Translations under genes and position numbers: made by a program
The notes under the pieces: generated by a model
What the model saw: the letters and a program-made list of their open reading frames with translations, nothing else
What the model was told of the DNA's origin: nothing
Databases searched by the model: none
Origin: Gammaproteobacteria bacterium
Lineage (GTDB): Bacteria > Pseudomonadota > Gammaproteobacteria > Immundisolibacterales > Immundisolibacteraceae
Assembly: GCA_003645395.1 (NCBI GenBank)
Contig: QNFC01000094.1
Location: 1-6,820, forward strand
Reading direction: 5' to 3'
DNA: 6,820 bases
In this document: positions 1 through 6,364 of the stretch, piece by piece
Numbering within the stretch: position 1 is the first letter of the stretch
Layout of the letters: each line of letters starts with the position of its first letter

Positions 1-49
1 GAGTTTTTAAATTGAAATGGCAAACCACCTTTAAGATGACGATTCGGCC

Positions 50-325
50 ATGAGTGAAAAATCCATCAGCTGCAGCCGATGCGATGCCTGCTGTTGCCGG
101 TTAGAGGTGATGCTGATTAGCGATACCGGGGTACCCACTTACCTGGTTGAGACCACTCAATGGGGTGGCCAGGTCATGGCCCGGCTTGATGACGACTGGT
201 GCGCAGCCCTTGACCGCAACACCATGCTTTGCTCGATCTATGAGAAACGACCGCAAATTTGTCGTGATTTTGAGATGGGCAGTTTTGAGTGCGTCACCGA
301 ACGAATGGCTACTCACCAATATTAG
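50..325 (+). CDS. YkgJ-family cysteine-cluster protein (putative Zn/Fe-binding)
   Basis: This 91-residue protein has the layout of the YkgJ (UPF0153) cysteine-cluster family. Its N-terminus carries CSRCDACCC (residues 8-16). Later come Cys51 after an acidic run (DDDWC), Cys61 in CSIYEKRP, Cys71 in CRDF, and Cys81. The family is thought to bind zinc or an iron-sulfur cluster through these cysteines; its biochemical role is not established. The length is normal for short members, and no signal peptide or membrane segment is visible, so it is probably cytoplasmic. The ATG at 50 sits just before the first cysteine motif, as expected, though no strong Shine-Dalgarno is seen upstream. It converges on the CoA-transferase gene, 50 bases away. 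Family assignment is firm; function is unknown. Confidence 0.9.
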   Translation: MSEKSISCSRCDACCCRLEVMLISDTGVPTYLVETTQWGGQVMARLDDDWCAALDRNTMLCSIYEKRPQICRDFEMGSFECVTERMATHQY

Positions 326-375
326 CCAGCCTTTTACCCAGGGTTCTGCTACGGGCTCACTCGGGAAATCGCCAG
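326..375. other. Convergent intergenic gap, no clear terminator
   Basis: Fifty bases separate the stop codons of two convergent genes. No GC-rich hairpin followed by a T-run is evident on either strand, so termination here may be factor-dependent or lie inside the neighbouring reading frames. Confidence 0.4.
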
Positions 376-1521
376 CTAACTCCCTCCTAATACCTCATCA
401 GTATGCTCTCCGAGCAGCGGCGGAGGCCGCGAAATAACCCCTGGCGTAGCGGAGAACTTCACTGGAACTCCGGAAAGTTGCAGTGGCCCCAAAGTGGGAT
501 GGTCAGCGGACACCAACAATCCTTTTTTGTGACTTTCCGGGTCGGCAAACAGGTCAGCAGTCGACCGCACCCTGGCGGCAATGGTGTCTGCCGCGACTAA
601 CCACTGCATCAGCTCATCGCTGTCGTGGCTGAGGAATATTCCGCTCACGATCACGTTTAGCTCGTCGCTGTTAGTGAGTCGGTCATCTTTAGTGATAAAC
701 CGGGCATCATCGGCCAGCTCTTCGCGCTGCAGCGCGCAACAGAAATTGCAGAAAAATTTGTCGTTGTAGGCGGCCACATGAATGTATCGGCCATCGCGGC
801 ATTTATAGGTCTGAAAAGGCTGATAAAAGAGGCTGCTATTACCGATCCGCTCCTGCACATAATCACACACCGTGTACTGACCATTCTGGGCCGGCATTAT
901 GTGTACCAGCCCCGCCTCTAATGACACACTGACGTGCTGGCCGATGCCCTGAGTTTTATGCACCCAGAGCGCCACCATGGCCGCATAGGCCACCAGGTTG
1001 GCAGCCGTGGCGTCGGCAATCGCGACCCCAACCTTAAGCGGCTCGCCCCCGGCTTCGCCGGTGATATTCATGATCCCGCTGCTGGCCTGGGCGGAGGGAT
1101 CGATTCCGGGGCGGCCAGCGTCGGCGCCAATCTCGCCATAGGTACTGACAGAGATTGAAATGATGTCGGGCTTAATCGCCACCAACTGCTCGTAATTCAC
1201 CCCTAGCTTCTTTCTGGCGGAGGGGCGATAGTTATCAATCACGATGTCGGCACCGACGATGAGCTTTCTCAGTTCAGCCTTACCTTCGTCACTACGCAAG
1301 TCGAGCACCACCCCCCGCTTACTGCGGTTACTGCCCACAAACAGGCCGGACTCGCCATCACGACCCACGCCCATTCCCCGCCCCTCATCACCCTGGGGCG
1401 GCTCCACTTTAATCACATCGGCGCCCATATCGCCGAGCATGGAAGCGCCCCAGGGCACCGCGATCATGCTGCCAAGTTCAATGATGCGGATGCCGTCCAG
1501 CGCGGGTTTTAACTTGCTCAT
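376..1521 (-). CDS. CaiB/BaiF family III CoA-transferase homologue
   Basis: This 381-residue protein belongs to the family III CoA-transferases (CaiB/BaiF; formyl-CoA transferase, alpha-methylacyl-CoA racemase). Visible family blocks are GADVIKVEPP (33-42), NRSKRGVVLDL (65-75), DNYRP (96-100), GRPGIDPSAQASSGI (136-150), GVAIAD (165-170), GQHVSVSLEAGL (194-205), a QPFQTYKCRDGRYIHVA segment (234-250), and the C-terminal LGEHTDEVL (370-378). Members usually move CoA between carboxylic acids, or epimerise acyl-CoAs, in the cytoplasm. The acceptor cannot be predicted. The segment that normally holds the catalytic Asp reads Leu-Glu-Ala-Gly-Leu: the carboxylate is one residue early and is Glu, so activity is uncertain. 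The gene begins 6 bases after the stop of the other CoA-transferase gene and is probably co-transcribed with it. Its ribosome-binding region overlaps the end of that gene. Confidence 0.93.
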   Translation of the reverse strand: MSKLKPALDGIRIIELGSMIAVPWGASMLGDMGADVIKVEPPQGDEGRGMGVGRDGESGLFVGSNRSKRGVVLDLRSDEGKAELRKLIVGADIVIDNYRPSARKKLGVNYEQLVAIKPDIISISVSTYGEIGADAGRPGIDPSAQASSGIMNITGEAGGEPLKVGVAIADATAANLVAYAAMVALWVHKTQGIGQHVSVSLEAGLVHIMPAQNGQYTVCDYVQERIGNSSLFYQPFQTYKCRDGRYIHVAAYNDKFFCNFCCALQREELADDARFITKDDRLTNSDELNVIVSGIFLSHDSDELMQWLVAADTIAARVRSTADLFADPESHKKGLLVSADHPTLGPLQLSGVPVKFSATPGVISRPPPLLGEHTDEVLGGS

Positions 1522-1527
1522 GACCGA

Positions 1528-2856
1528 CTACCAGTATTTGCGGTTTAGCAATCCGGCCTCGCGGGCCTGATCGTGAAGCGACTCGCGGTCATCAGGATGA
1601 GCCAACGCGATCAGCGCCTGCGCCCGCTGAGCGACACTCTTGCCCTTGAGGTTAGTAATGCCGTATTCGCTGACCACGTACATCACATCAGTGCGCGGCG
1701 TGGTCACCACAGTACCCGGGTCGACCCCGGCAACGATGCGTGATTTGGCAACGTCACCGCGCACAAACTGCGACGACAGGCACATAAACGACTTGCCGCC
1801 GGGGGACATGACCGCGCCACGCACAAACTGCAACTGGCCGCCAGTACCGGTACGCTGGGCGTGGCCGGCACTCTCGCTACAAACCTGACCACTGAGGTCA
1901 ATCTGCATAGCGTTGTTGATGGAGACCACATTGGCGTTACGGGCGATGTTTTCCGGCAGGTTGGTCTCGTTCACCGGCAGGCTGATGCACTGCTCGTTTT
2001 GATCGATAAAGTCATAACAGCGAGCGCTGCCTAGAGCAAAACTATAGGCGATCTTACCCCGATAAATGCTCTTTTTAGCACCGGTAAGTTTGCCCTGCTC
2101 GGCAAGGTCGACCATGCCATCGACAAACATCTCAGTCTGCACACCGAGATCCTTGATGTGAGAATGCGCTAGCGCGCTACAGACCGCATTAGGCATGCCG
2201 CCGATGCCGATTTGCAGACAGGCACCGTCGTCCACCTCGCGCAAAATGTAGTCGGCCACCTGCCGATCAATATCGGTGATTGCGGCACCTGGCAATTCTA
2301 TCGGCGGCTGGTTATCACCTTCAATCACCGCCGCTACTTCACTGATGTGCACCGCATTCTCAATGCCGTAGCAGAGCGGCAAACTGCTGCTGGTCTCCAC
2401 CACCACCCGTTTAGCGATTTCACAGGCGACCCGCACCATGGCATTGCTAGCACCAAAATTGAAAAACCCGTGACGATCCATGGGCGTGGTTTTGATCACC
2501 AGCAGGTCTATTTCCAGATAGTCTCGATAGATCTGCGGCGATTCGCCAAAGTTGAATGGAATGTAGCTAACCAGGTGTTCATCGAACTGTCGCCGATCCC
2601 AGGTACCGAAGTGCCAGTTGTCGTAGCTGACATGCTTTTGTTCAGGGTCAGCCAGCACCACCTGCCGGGGCGATACGGTGAGAATGCCACGAATGTAAAC
2701 ATCTTTAAGCTCGGTTATCCGATCCGCCAGCGCCTGGTCGAACAGGTCTGGCTGATTGATAGACATACCGTAATCGAGGACATCACCGCTGTTAACGGTT
2801 GCCGCTATTTCGCGGGCAGTCCGGGTTTTTTCCTGCAGTTGCGCAGCTGTCGTCAT
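1528..2856 (-). CDS. Acetyl-CoA hydrolase/transferase family protein (butyryl-CoA:acetate or 4-hydroxybutyrate CoA-transferase-like)
   Basis: The protein has 442 residues from the chosen ATG. It shows both halves of the acetyl-CoA hydrolase/transferase family: MDRHGFFNFG (126-135) and the glycine loop GIGGMPNAV (217-225), then TEMFVDG (241-247), whose Glu242 matches the glutamate that forms the acyl-CoA thioester in characterised members. GTGGQLQFVRGA (337-348), GGKSFMCLSS (353-362) and SEYGITNLKGKS (396-407) complete the C-terminal domain. These motifs resemble butyryl-CoA:acetate and 4-hydroxybutyrate CoA-transferases most, but the substrate is inferred only. The frame stays open to a GTG at 2943, adding 29 mostly hydrophobic residues unlike the family. 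The ATG at 2856 has GGGGAA upstream and gives the usual N-terminus and length. It is the first gene of a pair with the CaiB-like gene and diverges from the antiporter. Confidence 0.92.
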   Translation of the reverse strand: MTTAAQLQEKTRTAREIAATVNSGDVLDYGMSINQPDLFDQALADRITELKDVYIRGILTVSPRQVVLADPEQKHVSYDNWHFGTWDRRQFDEHLVSYIPFNFGESPQIYRDYLEIDLLVIKTTPMDRHGFFNFGASNAMVRVACEIAKRVVVETSSSLPLCYGIENAVHISEVAAVIEGDNQPPIELPGAAITDIDRQVADYILREVDDGACLQIGIGGMPNAVCSALAHSHIKDLGVQTEMFVDGMVDLAEQGKLTGAKKSIYRGKIAYSFALGSARCYDFIDQNEQCISLPVNETNLPENIARNANVVSINNAMQIDLSGQVCSESAGHAQRTGTGGQLQFVRGAVMSPGGKSFMCLSSQFVRGDVAKSRIVAGVDPGTVVTTPRTDVMYVVSEYGITNLKGKSVAQRAQALIALAHPDDRESLHDQAREAGLLNRKYW

Positions 2857-3061
2857 CTCGCGTTTCCCCAAGGCCAAAAACAAAATCCAGGGCGCTAATG
2901 GTAGCTGAAAGCCCGGCGCCTGAATCACCGCACTTGCCCACACTTACTGATAACAGAGGATGAACTACCGGTAGGGAATTTACCGCCGCTGTGGTAAAAC
3001 ACCGGCGCTCAAATTTTCTCTATTTAACCTGTGTGGGCTCAACCTCTCCGGAACTTCAAAT
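2857..3061. promoter_or_regulatory. Divergent intergenic region with TACC/GGTA dyads
   Basis: About 205 bases lie between the divergent CoA-transferase and antiporter genes, and promoters for both should lie here. At 2965-2974 there is a perfect 10-bp palindrome, CTACCGGTAG. It is followed by TACC at 2981 and GGTA at 2993, which form a further dyad (TACCGC-4 bases-GTGGTA, one G-T pair). The cluster could be an operator for a shared regulator. No convincing -35/-10 pair could be assigned for either direction. The regulatory reading is inference. Confidence 0.35.
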
Positions 3062-4054
3062 TTGTCGCCGCTACTCACTTACCTTATCGCACTGCTAATC
3101 GGTCTGGCGCTTCTCGCGTGGAGTGCTGACCGCTTTGTGGACGGCGCATCTGCGCTGGCAGTTCGGCTCGGCGTATCGCCAATGATCATCGGCCTGACCA
3201 TTGTGGCATTTGGCACCTCTGCGCCAGAAATCATGGTGTCGGCCATGGCTGCGCTGAACGGTAATCCCGAACTGGCTCTGGGCAACGCAGTCGGCTCAAA
3301 CATTGCCAACATCGGCCTGGTAATCGGCGTCACCGCATTGATTGCACCATTAACGGTGCAGTCGCAAACCCTGCGGCGAGAATTCCCGTTAATGGGCGCA
3401 GTAATGGTTTTCGCTCTGGTGCTACTGTTTGATCAACAGCTATCGCGAATCGACGGCATATTGCTGCTTATGGGCATGCTGGTGCTGATGGCCGCCACCA
3501 TCTGGCTGAGTAAAAAAACCGCGCCTGGTGACCTGCTGGCTGAAGAGCTATCCGCCGAGCAATCGCCGGAACTGCTAGACACCGGCAGCGTTGCGCGGCC
3601 GGTCTGGCAACTGGTTTCGGGTTTGTTACTGCTGTTAATCGCATCACGGATGCTGGTCTGGGGGGCGGTAGGAATGGCTACCCAGTTCGGTATTAGTGAT
3701 CTGGTTATCGGCCTGACCATTGTCGCTATCGGCACCAGCCTGCCGGAACTGGCTGCATCAGTAGTTGCCGTGCGTAAGGGCGCCGACGACATCGCCATTG
3801 GCAACGTGATCGGCTCCAACATGTTTAACCTACTGGCGGTAATAGGCGTTGCCGGCACAATATCACCGACCCCGGTTGACCCAGCACTGCTGCTGCGCGA
3901 CTACCCGTTGATGGTGCTACTGAGTATGGCACTCTACCTGCTGGCGCGGGGTTCACACGGCCGACCAGGGCGCGTTGGCCGGCTGCCAGCAGCTTTATTA
4001 CTCACGGTGTTTATAGCCTACGAACTGTGGCTCTATATTGGCCCAGCAATTTAG
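3062..4054 (+). CDS. Calcium/sodium antiporter (YrbG-like, CaCA family)
   Basis: This 330-residue inner-membrane protein is made of two homologous halves of about five hydrophobic helices each, the standard plan of the Ca2+:cation antiporter family. The alpha-1 repeat reads GLTIVAFGTSAPE (44-56) followed by GNAVGSN (74-80). The alpha-2 repeat reads GLTIVAIGTSLPEL (217-230) followed by GNVIGSNMFN (247-256). Glu56 and Glu229, with the neighbouring Ser and Asn residues, match the ion-binding positions of the family. A charged loop near 151-180 separates the halves. The family exchanges Na+ (or H+) for Ca2+; direction and physiological ion are not shown here. The start is TTG. It gives the usual N-terminus just before helix 1 and the ADRFVDGAS motif, and no in-frame ATG or GTG precedes it within the intergenic sequence inspected. 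The Shine-Dalgarno is weak. It converges on the DUF2061 gene 20 bases downstream. Confidence 0.95.
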   Translation: MSPLLTYLIALLIGLALLAWSADRFVDGASALAVRLGVSPMIIGLTIVAFGTSAPEIMVSAMAALNGNPELALGNAVGSNIANIGLVIGVTALIAPLTVQSQTLRREFPLMGAVMVFALVLLFDQQLSRIDGILLLMGMLVLMAATIWLSKKTAPGDLLAEELSAEQSPELLDTGSVARPVWQLVSGLLLLLIASRMLVWGAVGMATQFGISDLVIGLTIVAIGTSLPELAASVVAVRKGADDIAIGNVIGSNMFNLLAVIGVAGTISPTPVDPALLLRDYPLMVLLSMALYLLARGSHGRPGRVGRLPAALLLTVFIAYELWLYIGPAI

Positions 4055-4074
4055 CCGTTACCCAGAAGACCCGG

Positions 4075-4326
4075 TTAGGCTTTTTTGAGCGCGCGCCTGA
4101 AGGTTCCCCGTGGGACCATTTGCCAGGCACGTTCGTGCACATAATAGATAAAAAATTTAAGCACAAACTCTATACCGCCAATCGACAAAGCCAGAGCGAT
4201 ATCACCCGTAATAAAAAACGCAATCGCCGCCGTGGTGGTGGTAGCGACAATGCGCCATGAAAGCGCTTTTAGCAGGCTGCGTACGGGTGATTCGCGCTGT
4301 TCTACCGGGGCGACGTGAACTGTCAT
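4075..4326 (-). CDS. DUF2061 domain small membrane protein
   Basis: This 83-residue protein matches the DUF2061 family pattern: KALSWRIVATTTTAAIAFFI, then a TGD turn (41-43), a second hydrophobic helix to about residue 66, and the closing YYVHERAW motif (66-73 region). Two transmembrane helices separated by the short polar turn, with a basic C-terminal tail (RRALKKA), suggest a small inner-membrane protein. The family has no established function. The ATG at 4326 has AAGAG about 8 bases upstream. The gene starts 35 bases after the porin stop on the same strand and may be co-transcribed with it. Its 3' end lies 20 bases from the convergent antiporter stop, and no separate terminator is visible there. 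Family call is firm; role is unknown. Confidence 0.9.
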   Translation of the reverse strand: MTVHVAPVEQRESPVRSLLKALSWRIVATTTTAAIAFFITGDIALALSIGGIEFVLKFFIYYVHERAWQMVPRGTFRRALKKA

Positions 4327-4361
4327 TTAATTTGCTCTTAATTAAGAAACCGGAATACCGG

Positions 4362-5840
4362 CTAGAAATCGATCTGCAACTGACTTACCAGTGAACCGTA
4401 ATCTTTGTCGCCGCCGATTCCAGTACCGCTGTAGTAGGTGTATTCATTCAAAATTCGCGCATTTGGGTTAAGAATGAACGTCACTATGGCGTGATAAGCA
4501 CTGCCGTCATTCATTCCACGAGCCCGTAACTCAGTTGAGTTACCGTTAAGGTTCCCAAAAAAACGCGTCCTTGATGGATGCTCGTTATCCACGTGCTGAT
4601 ACTGAAGTGCCAGTGCCCAACCCTGTATATTCTGGCTGCCGCTAATTGGGAAAGTTCGACTACCGCCTATGGTCCAGGCGGAGGAGCTGAGCGAACTTTT
4701 CACTCGGCCATCGGCATCGATTACAACGCCGTCACGGGGATCCGAATCAAAGCGATTCCAGGACGCCCAGCCAAACCAGTGTTCATATTCCACATCGGCA
4801 AACAGGCTGTACCAGTCGTCATCCAGCTCCACCCGATTACCTAACGCCGCCTGCACACCGGTATCCAGCGTTCTGGTGTCGCGGGAATGAGCATAAGCCG
4901 CGTTCAGGCCATAGTTAAACCCACGCTTCTTTAACGCGTACTCATCCGGCCAGACCGATTGCCCAGTGGGCCGCCAGCCGATAGTACCGGCAAAAAGCAA
5001 TTCGTTATTATCATTATTTTTCGACAGGTCCGGACCGTTAAACAGGCCGACGCCATAAAGCAGATGATTATTAAACAATCCCTGACTGGTAGTTTCTGGA
5101 CGACCATTATCACCCCGGCGCAAGGTGATACCGCGGGCGCGACCGGCCTCGCCTGGATAGAGAACCTCAGAAAACTTACGTTCGACACTCGCGGTGAGTT
5201 GCGGTGCTCGGGTATAACCCGGCACAAACTGCTGACCAACGATAATATCGCCGACCTGATCACGAAAATGCTCAAACCCAACCCAGGCATCAAGCAGGTT
5301 GGTGGCATTGGAAAGCCCGGCCACCTCGTTCGACGCCTCATACTGGTAGCGAAACGGCATTTTCTTGGCCAGATAACCTTTTAAACCAATGCGGGCGCGA
5401 CGCATGGTGAAGGAGTTGACACCTTCACGACCCTGAGTGGAGGGGATATAGGTATAACGTGGTTGCATGCGCCCCCAGACGCGAAAGCTGGGGAATCCAG
5501 ATTCTGGACTAATGTGCTTGTTAACGGATTCAGCGGCTTTTGCCAGCACCCCTGAAGACTCTGGCGTGGGATTATCAGCAACAGGCACACTGGCCTGAAC
5601 AATAGAGGGCTCGGATTTCGGCGTAGTTCTGGCGACCGCCGCCTGCTCCTCGCGCTCCGCTTCCCGTGCATTAAGCTTGATATCATGGACTTCCTGATCA
5701 GTCAGCAACCCCTTCTTTGCAAGTGCTTCAAGCACCGCATCGGCATAAGCATTACCTGCTGCCATTGCCGCCGGCATCCCTAACACGCACAAAATAAAAC
5801 CTAAGCCAACAAGGAGATGGCCGTTAAGTATTTTCCTCAT
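4362..5840 (-). CDS. Phosphate-selective porin O/P family outer-membrane protein
   Basis: This 492-residue precursor has a signal peptide: basic MRK, a hydrophobic core to about residue 23, and a likely cleavage after AMA at Ala27. A short helical segment follows (33-66, ALAKKGLLTDQE and a charged stretch), as often seen at the N-terminus of OprO/OprP-like porins, then a Pro/Ser-rich linker (about 70-115). From about 117 the alternating, aromatic-rich pattern of a beta-barrel runs to a terminal Phe, the usual outer-membrane assembly signal. FTMRRARIGLKGYL (144-157) is the family's characteristic early strand. OprP and OprO pass phosphate and polyphosphate, but many relatives have other or unknown specificity, and no recognisable Pho box lies upstream. 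The ATG at 5840 has AAGGGG 4 bases upstream. The DUF2061 gene follows 35 bases downstream. Confidence 0.9.
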   Translation of the reverse strand: MRKILNGHLLVGLGFILCVLGMPAAMAAGNAYADAVLEALAKKGLLTDQEVHDIKLNAREAEREEQAAVARTTPKSEPSIVQASVPVADNPTPESSGVLAKAAESVNKHISPESGFPSFRVWGRMQPRYTYIPSTQGREGVNSFTMRRARIGLKGYLAKKMPFRYQYEASNEVAGLSNATNLLDAWVGFEHFRDQVGDIIVGQQFVPGYTRAPQLTASVERKFSEVLYPGEAGRARGITLRRGDNGRPETTSQGLFNNHLLYGVGLFNGPDLSKNNDNNELLFAGTIGWRPTGQSVWPDEYALKKRGFNYGLNAAYAHSRDTRTLDTGVQAALGNRVELDDDWYSLFADVEYEHWFGWASWNRFDSDPRDGVVIDADGRVKSSLSSSAWTIGGSRTFPISGSQNIQGWALALQYQHVDNEHPSRTRFFGNLNGNSTELRARGMNDGSAYHAIVTFILNPNARILNEYTYYSGTGIGGDKDYGSLVSQLQIDF

Positions 5841-5890
5841 TCCGCCCCTTAAATTTTTTTTGATGAAACCCGAATATTTGTTTTAGTTGT

Positions 5891-5904
5891 TCTTTGCGCA
5901 AAGA
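5891..5904. promoter_or_regulatory. 14-bp perfect palindrome upstream of the porin gene (candidate operator)
   Basis: TCTTTGCGCAAAGA is a perfect inverted repeat 50 bases upstream of the porin start. On the minus strand its TTGCGC lies 17 bases before AATATT (4 of 6 matches to a -10 hexamer), so it could overlap a weak sigma-70 -35 element. A dimeric regulator binding here would be well placed to control the porin. The regulator is unknown and the promoter assignment is tentative. Confidence 0.35.
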
Positions 5905-5977
5905 GTACAGCACAGCGGGTCATCTATTTGCCACCGGTTGGTAGTGGATGTGGATAAAAATTAATACGCGGAAGAAC

Positions 5978-6017
5978 AAAAAAGGCACCACCCCATCTGG
6001 GATGATGCCTTTTTTTT
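5978..6017 (-). terminator. Intrinsic terminator of the oxygenase operon
   Basis: Read on the minus strand, GGCATCATCCC pairs with GGGGTGGTGCC across a 4-base loop. This gives 11 continuous pairs, two of them G-U, followed by six U. Eight A precede the stem. It starts 28 bases after the stop of the small gene at 6038, as expected for an operon end. In the plus-strand RNA the two G-U positions become A-C mismatches, so the hairpin is clearly better on the minus strand, although a run of eight T also follows it on the plus side. Confidence 0.88.
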
Positions 6018-6037
6018 GCCTTAATTATATCAGCCGA

Positions 6038-6364
6038 TCAGCAGTGAATAATCCAGCGCTCCGGCTCAAACCCGAAGGGCACACTCGGTGAACCACCGAA
6101 CATTTCAATAGAGGGAGAAACCTCCATAAAAACCAGGGCAAGGGTCATCAGGTTGTGTGCCGCCCAGGGCATATCACTCAGTGGGTACTGATCGAGGAAA
6201 TCACAAATCTCCTCCATCCGCGGCAACAGGGTGTCATAGACCTTTTTCAGCTCCAGCGGCTCGCTGGCGAGACGGGTGCGATGACGCTCGTTTTCCGTCT
6301 CCAGCAACCACTTATCGGTTAAAAATTCCAGTGCCTCAAATCCGGCAGGCAAGTGGTTACTCAT
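6038..6364 (-). CDS. Uncharacterised 108-residue protein, translationally coupled to a Rieske oxygenase gene
   Basis: I do not recognise a named family for this 108-residue protein. It is acidic, largely helical in appearance and rich in Leu/Glu (for example LKKVYDTLLPRMEEICDFLDQY, split near 39-60). It has no signal peptide or obvious membrane span and ends in a Gly/Pro-rich tail with FGFEPERW. The start is the ATG at 6364: AGGAGA lies 6 bases upstream, and ATGA overlaps the stop of the oxygenase gene, a classical coupling arrangement. An in-frame start 24 bases further upstream lies inside the oxygenase gene and is less likely. The tight coupling suggests a role with the oxygenase, such as an accessory or stabilising subunit, but that is inference from position only. 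A strong terminator follows, so this is the last gene of the operon. Confidence 0.85.
   Translation of the reverse strand: MSNHLPAGFEALEFLTDKWLLETENERHRTRLASEPLELKKVYDTLLPRMEEICDFLDQYPLSDMPWAAHNLMTLALVFMEVSPSIEMFGGSPSVPFGFEPERWIIHC

Larger units (their letters stand above)
5841..6037. other. Intergenic region between oxygenase operon and porin gene
   Basis: This stretch of about 197 bases holds the terminator of the upstream operon at its right end and the presumed porin leader and promoter at its left. A T-run sits at about 5852-5860. No small gene or structured RNA other than the listed terminator and palindrome was recognised. Confidence 0.5.

Noticed and set aside
2212..2898. Long plus-strand open frame of 228 codons opposite the acetyl-CoA hydrolase/transferase-family gene
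   Set aside because: It lies entirely antisense to a gene with clear family motifs, and its translation shows no recognisable domain. It is a shadow of the strong codon bias of the real gene.
4052..4086. Possible plus-strand terminator after the antiporter (GCC/GGC followed by six T)
   Set aside because: Only about three pairs can form before mismatches, and the T-run is part of the DUF2061 C-terminal lysine codons.
4317..4330. CTGTCAT resembling half of a Pho box
   Set aside because: It is at the start of the DUF2061 coding region, downstream of the porin rather than upstream, and the second half-site is missing.
4337..4361. CTTAATTAAG palindrome and short CCGG-AATA-CCGG hairpin in the porin/DUF2061 gap
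   Set aside because: Both are too short to support a terminator or operator call; there is no T-run after the hairpin.
4931..5384. Overlapping open frames on both strands inside the porin gene
   Set aside because: Neither shows a domain, and both sit in other frames of a gene with a clear signal peptide and barrel pattern.
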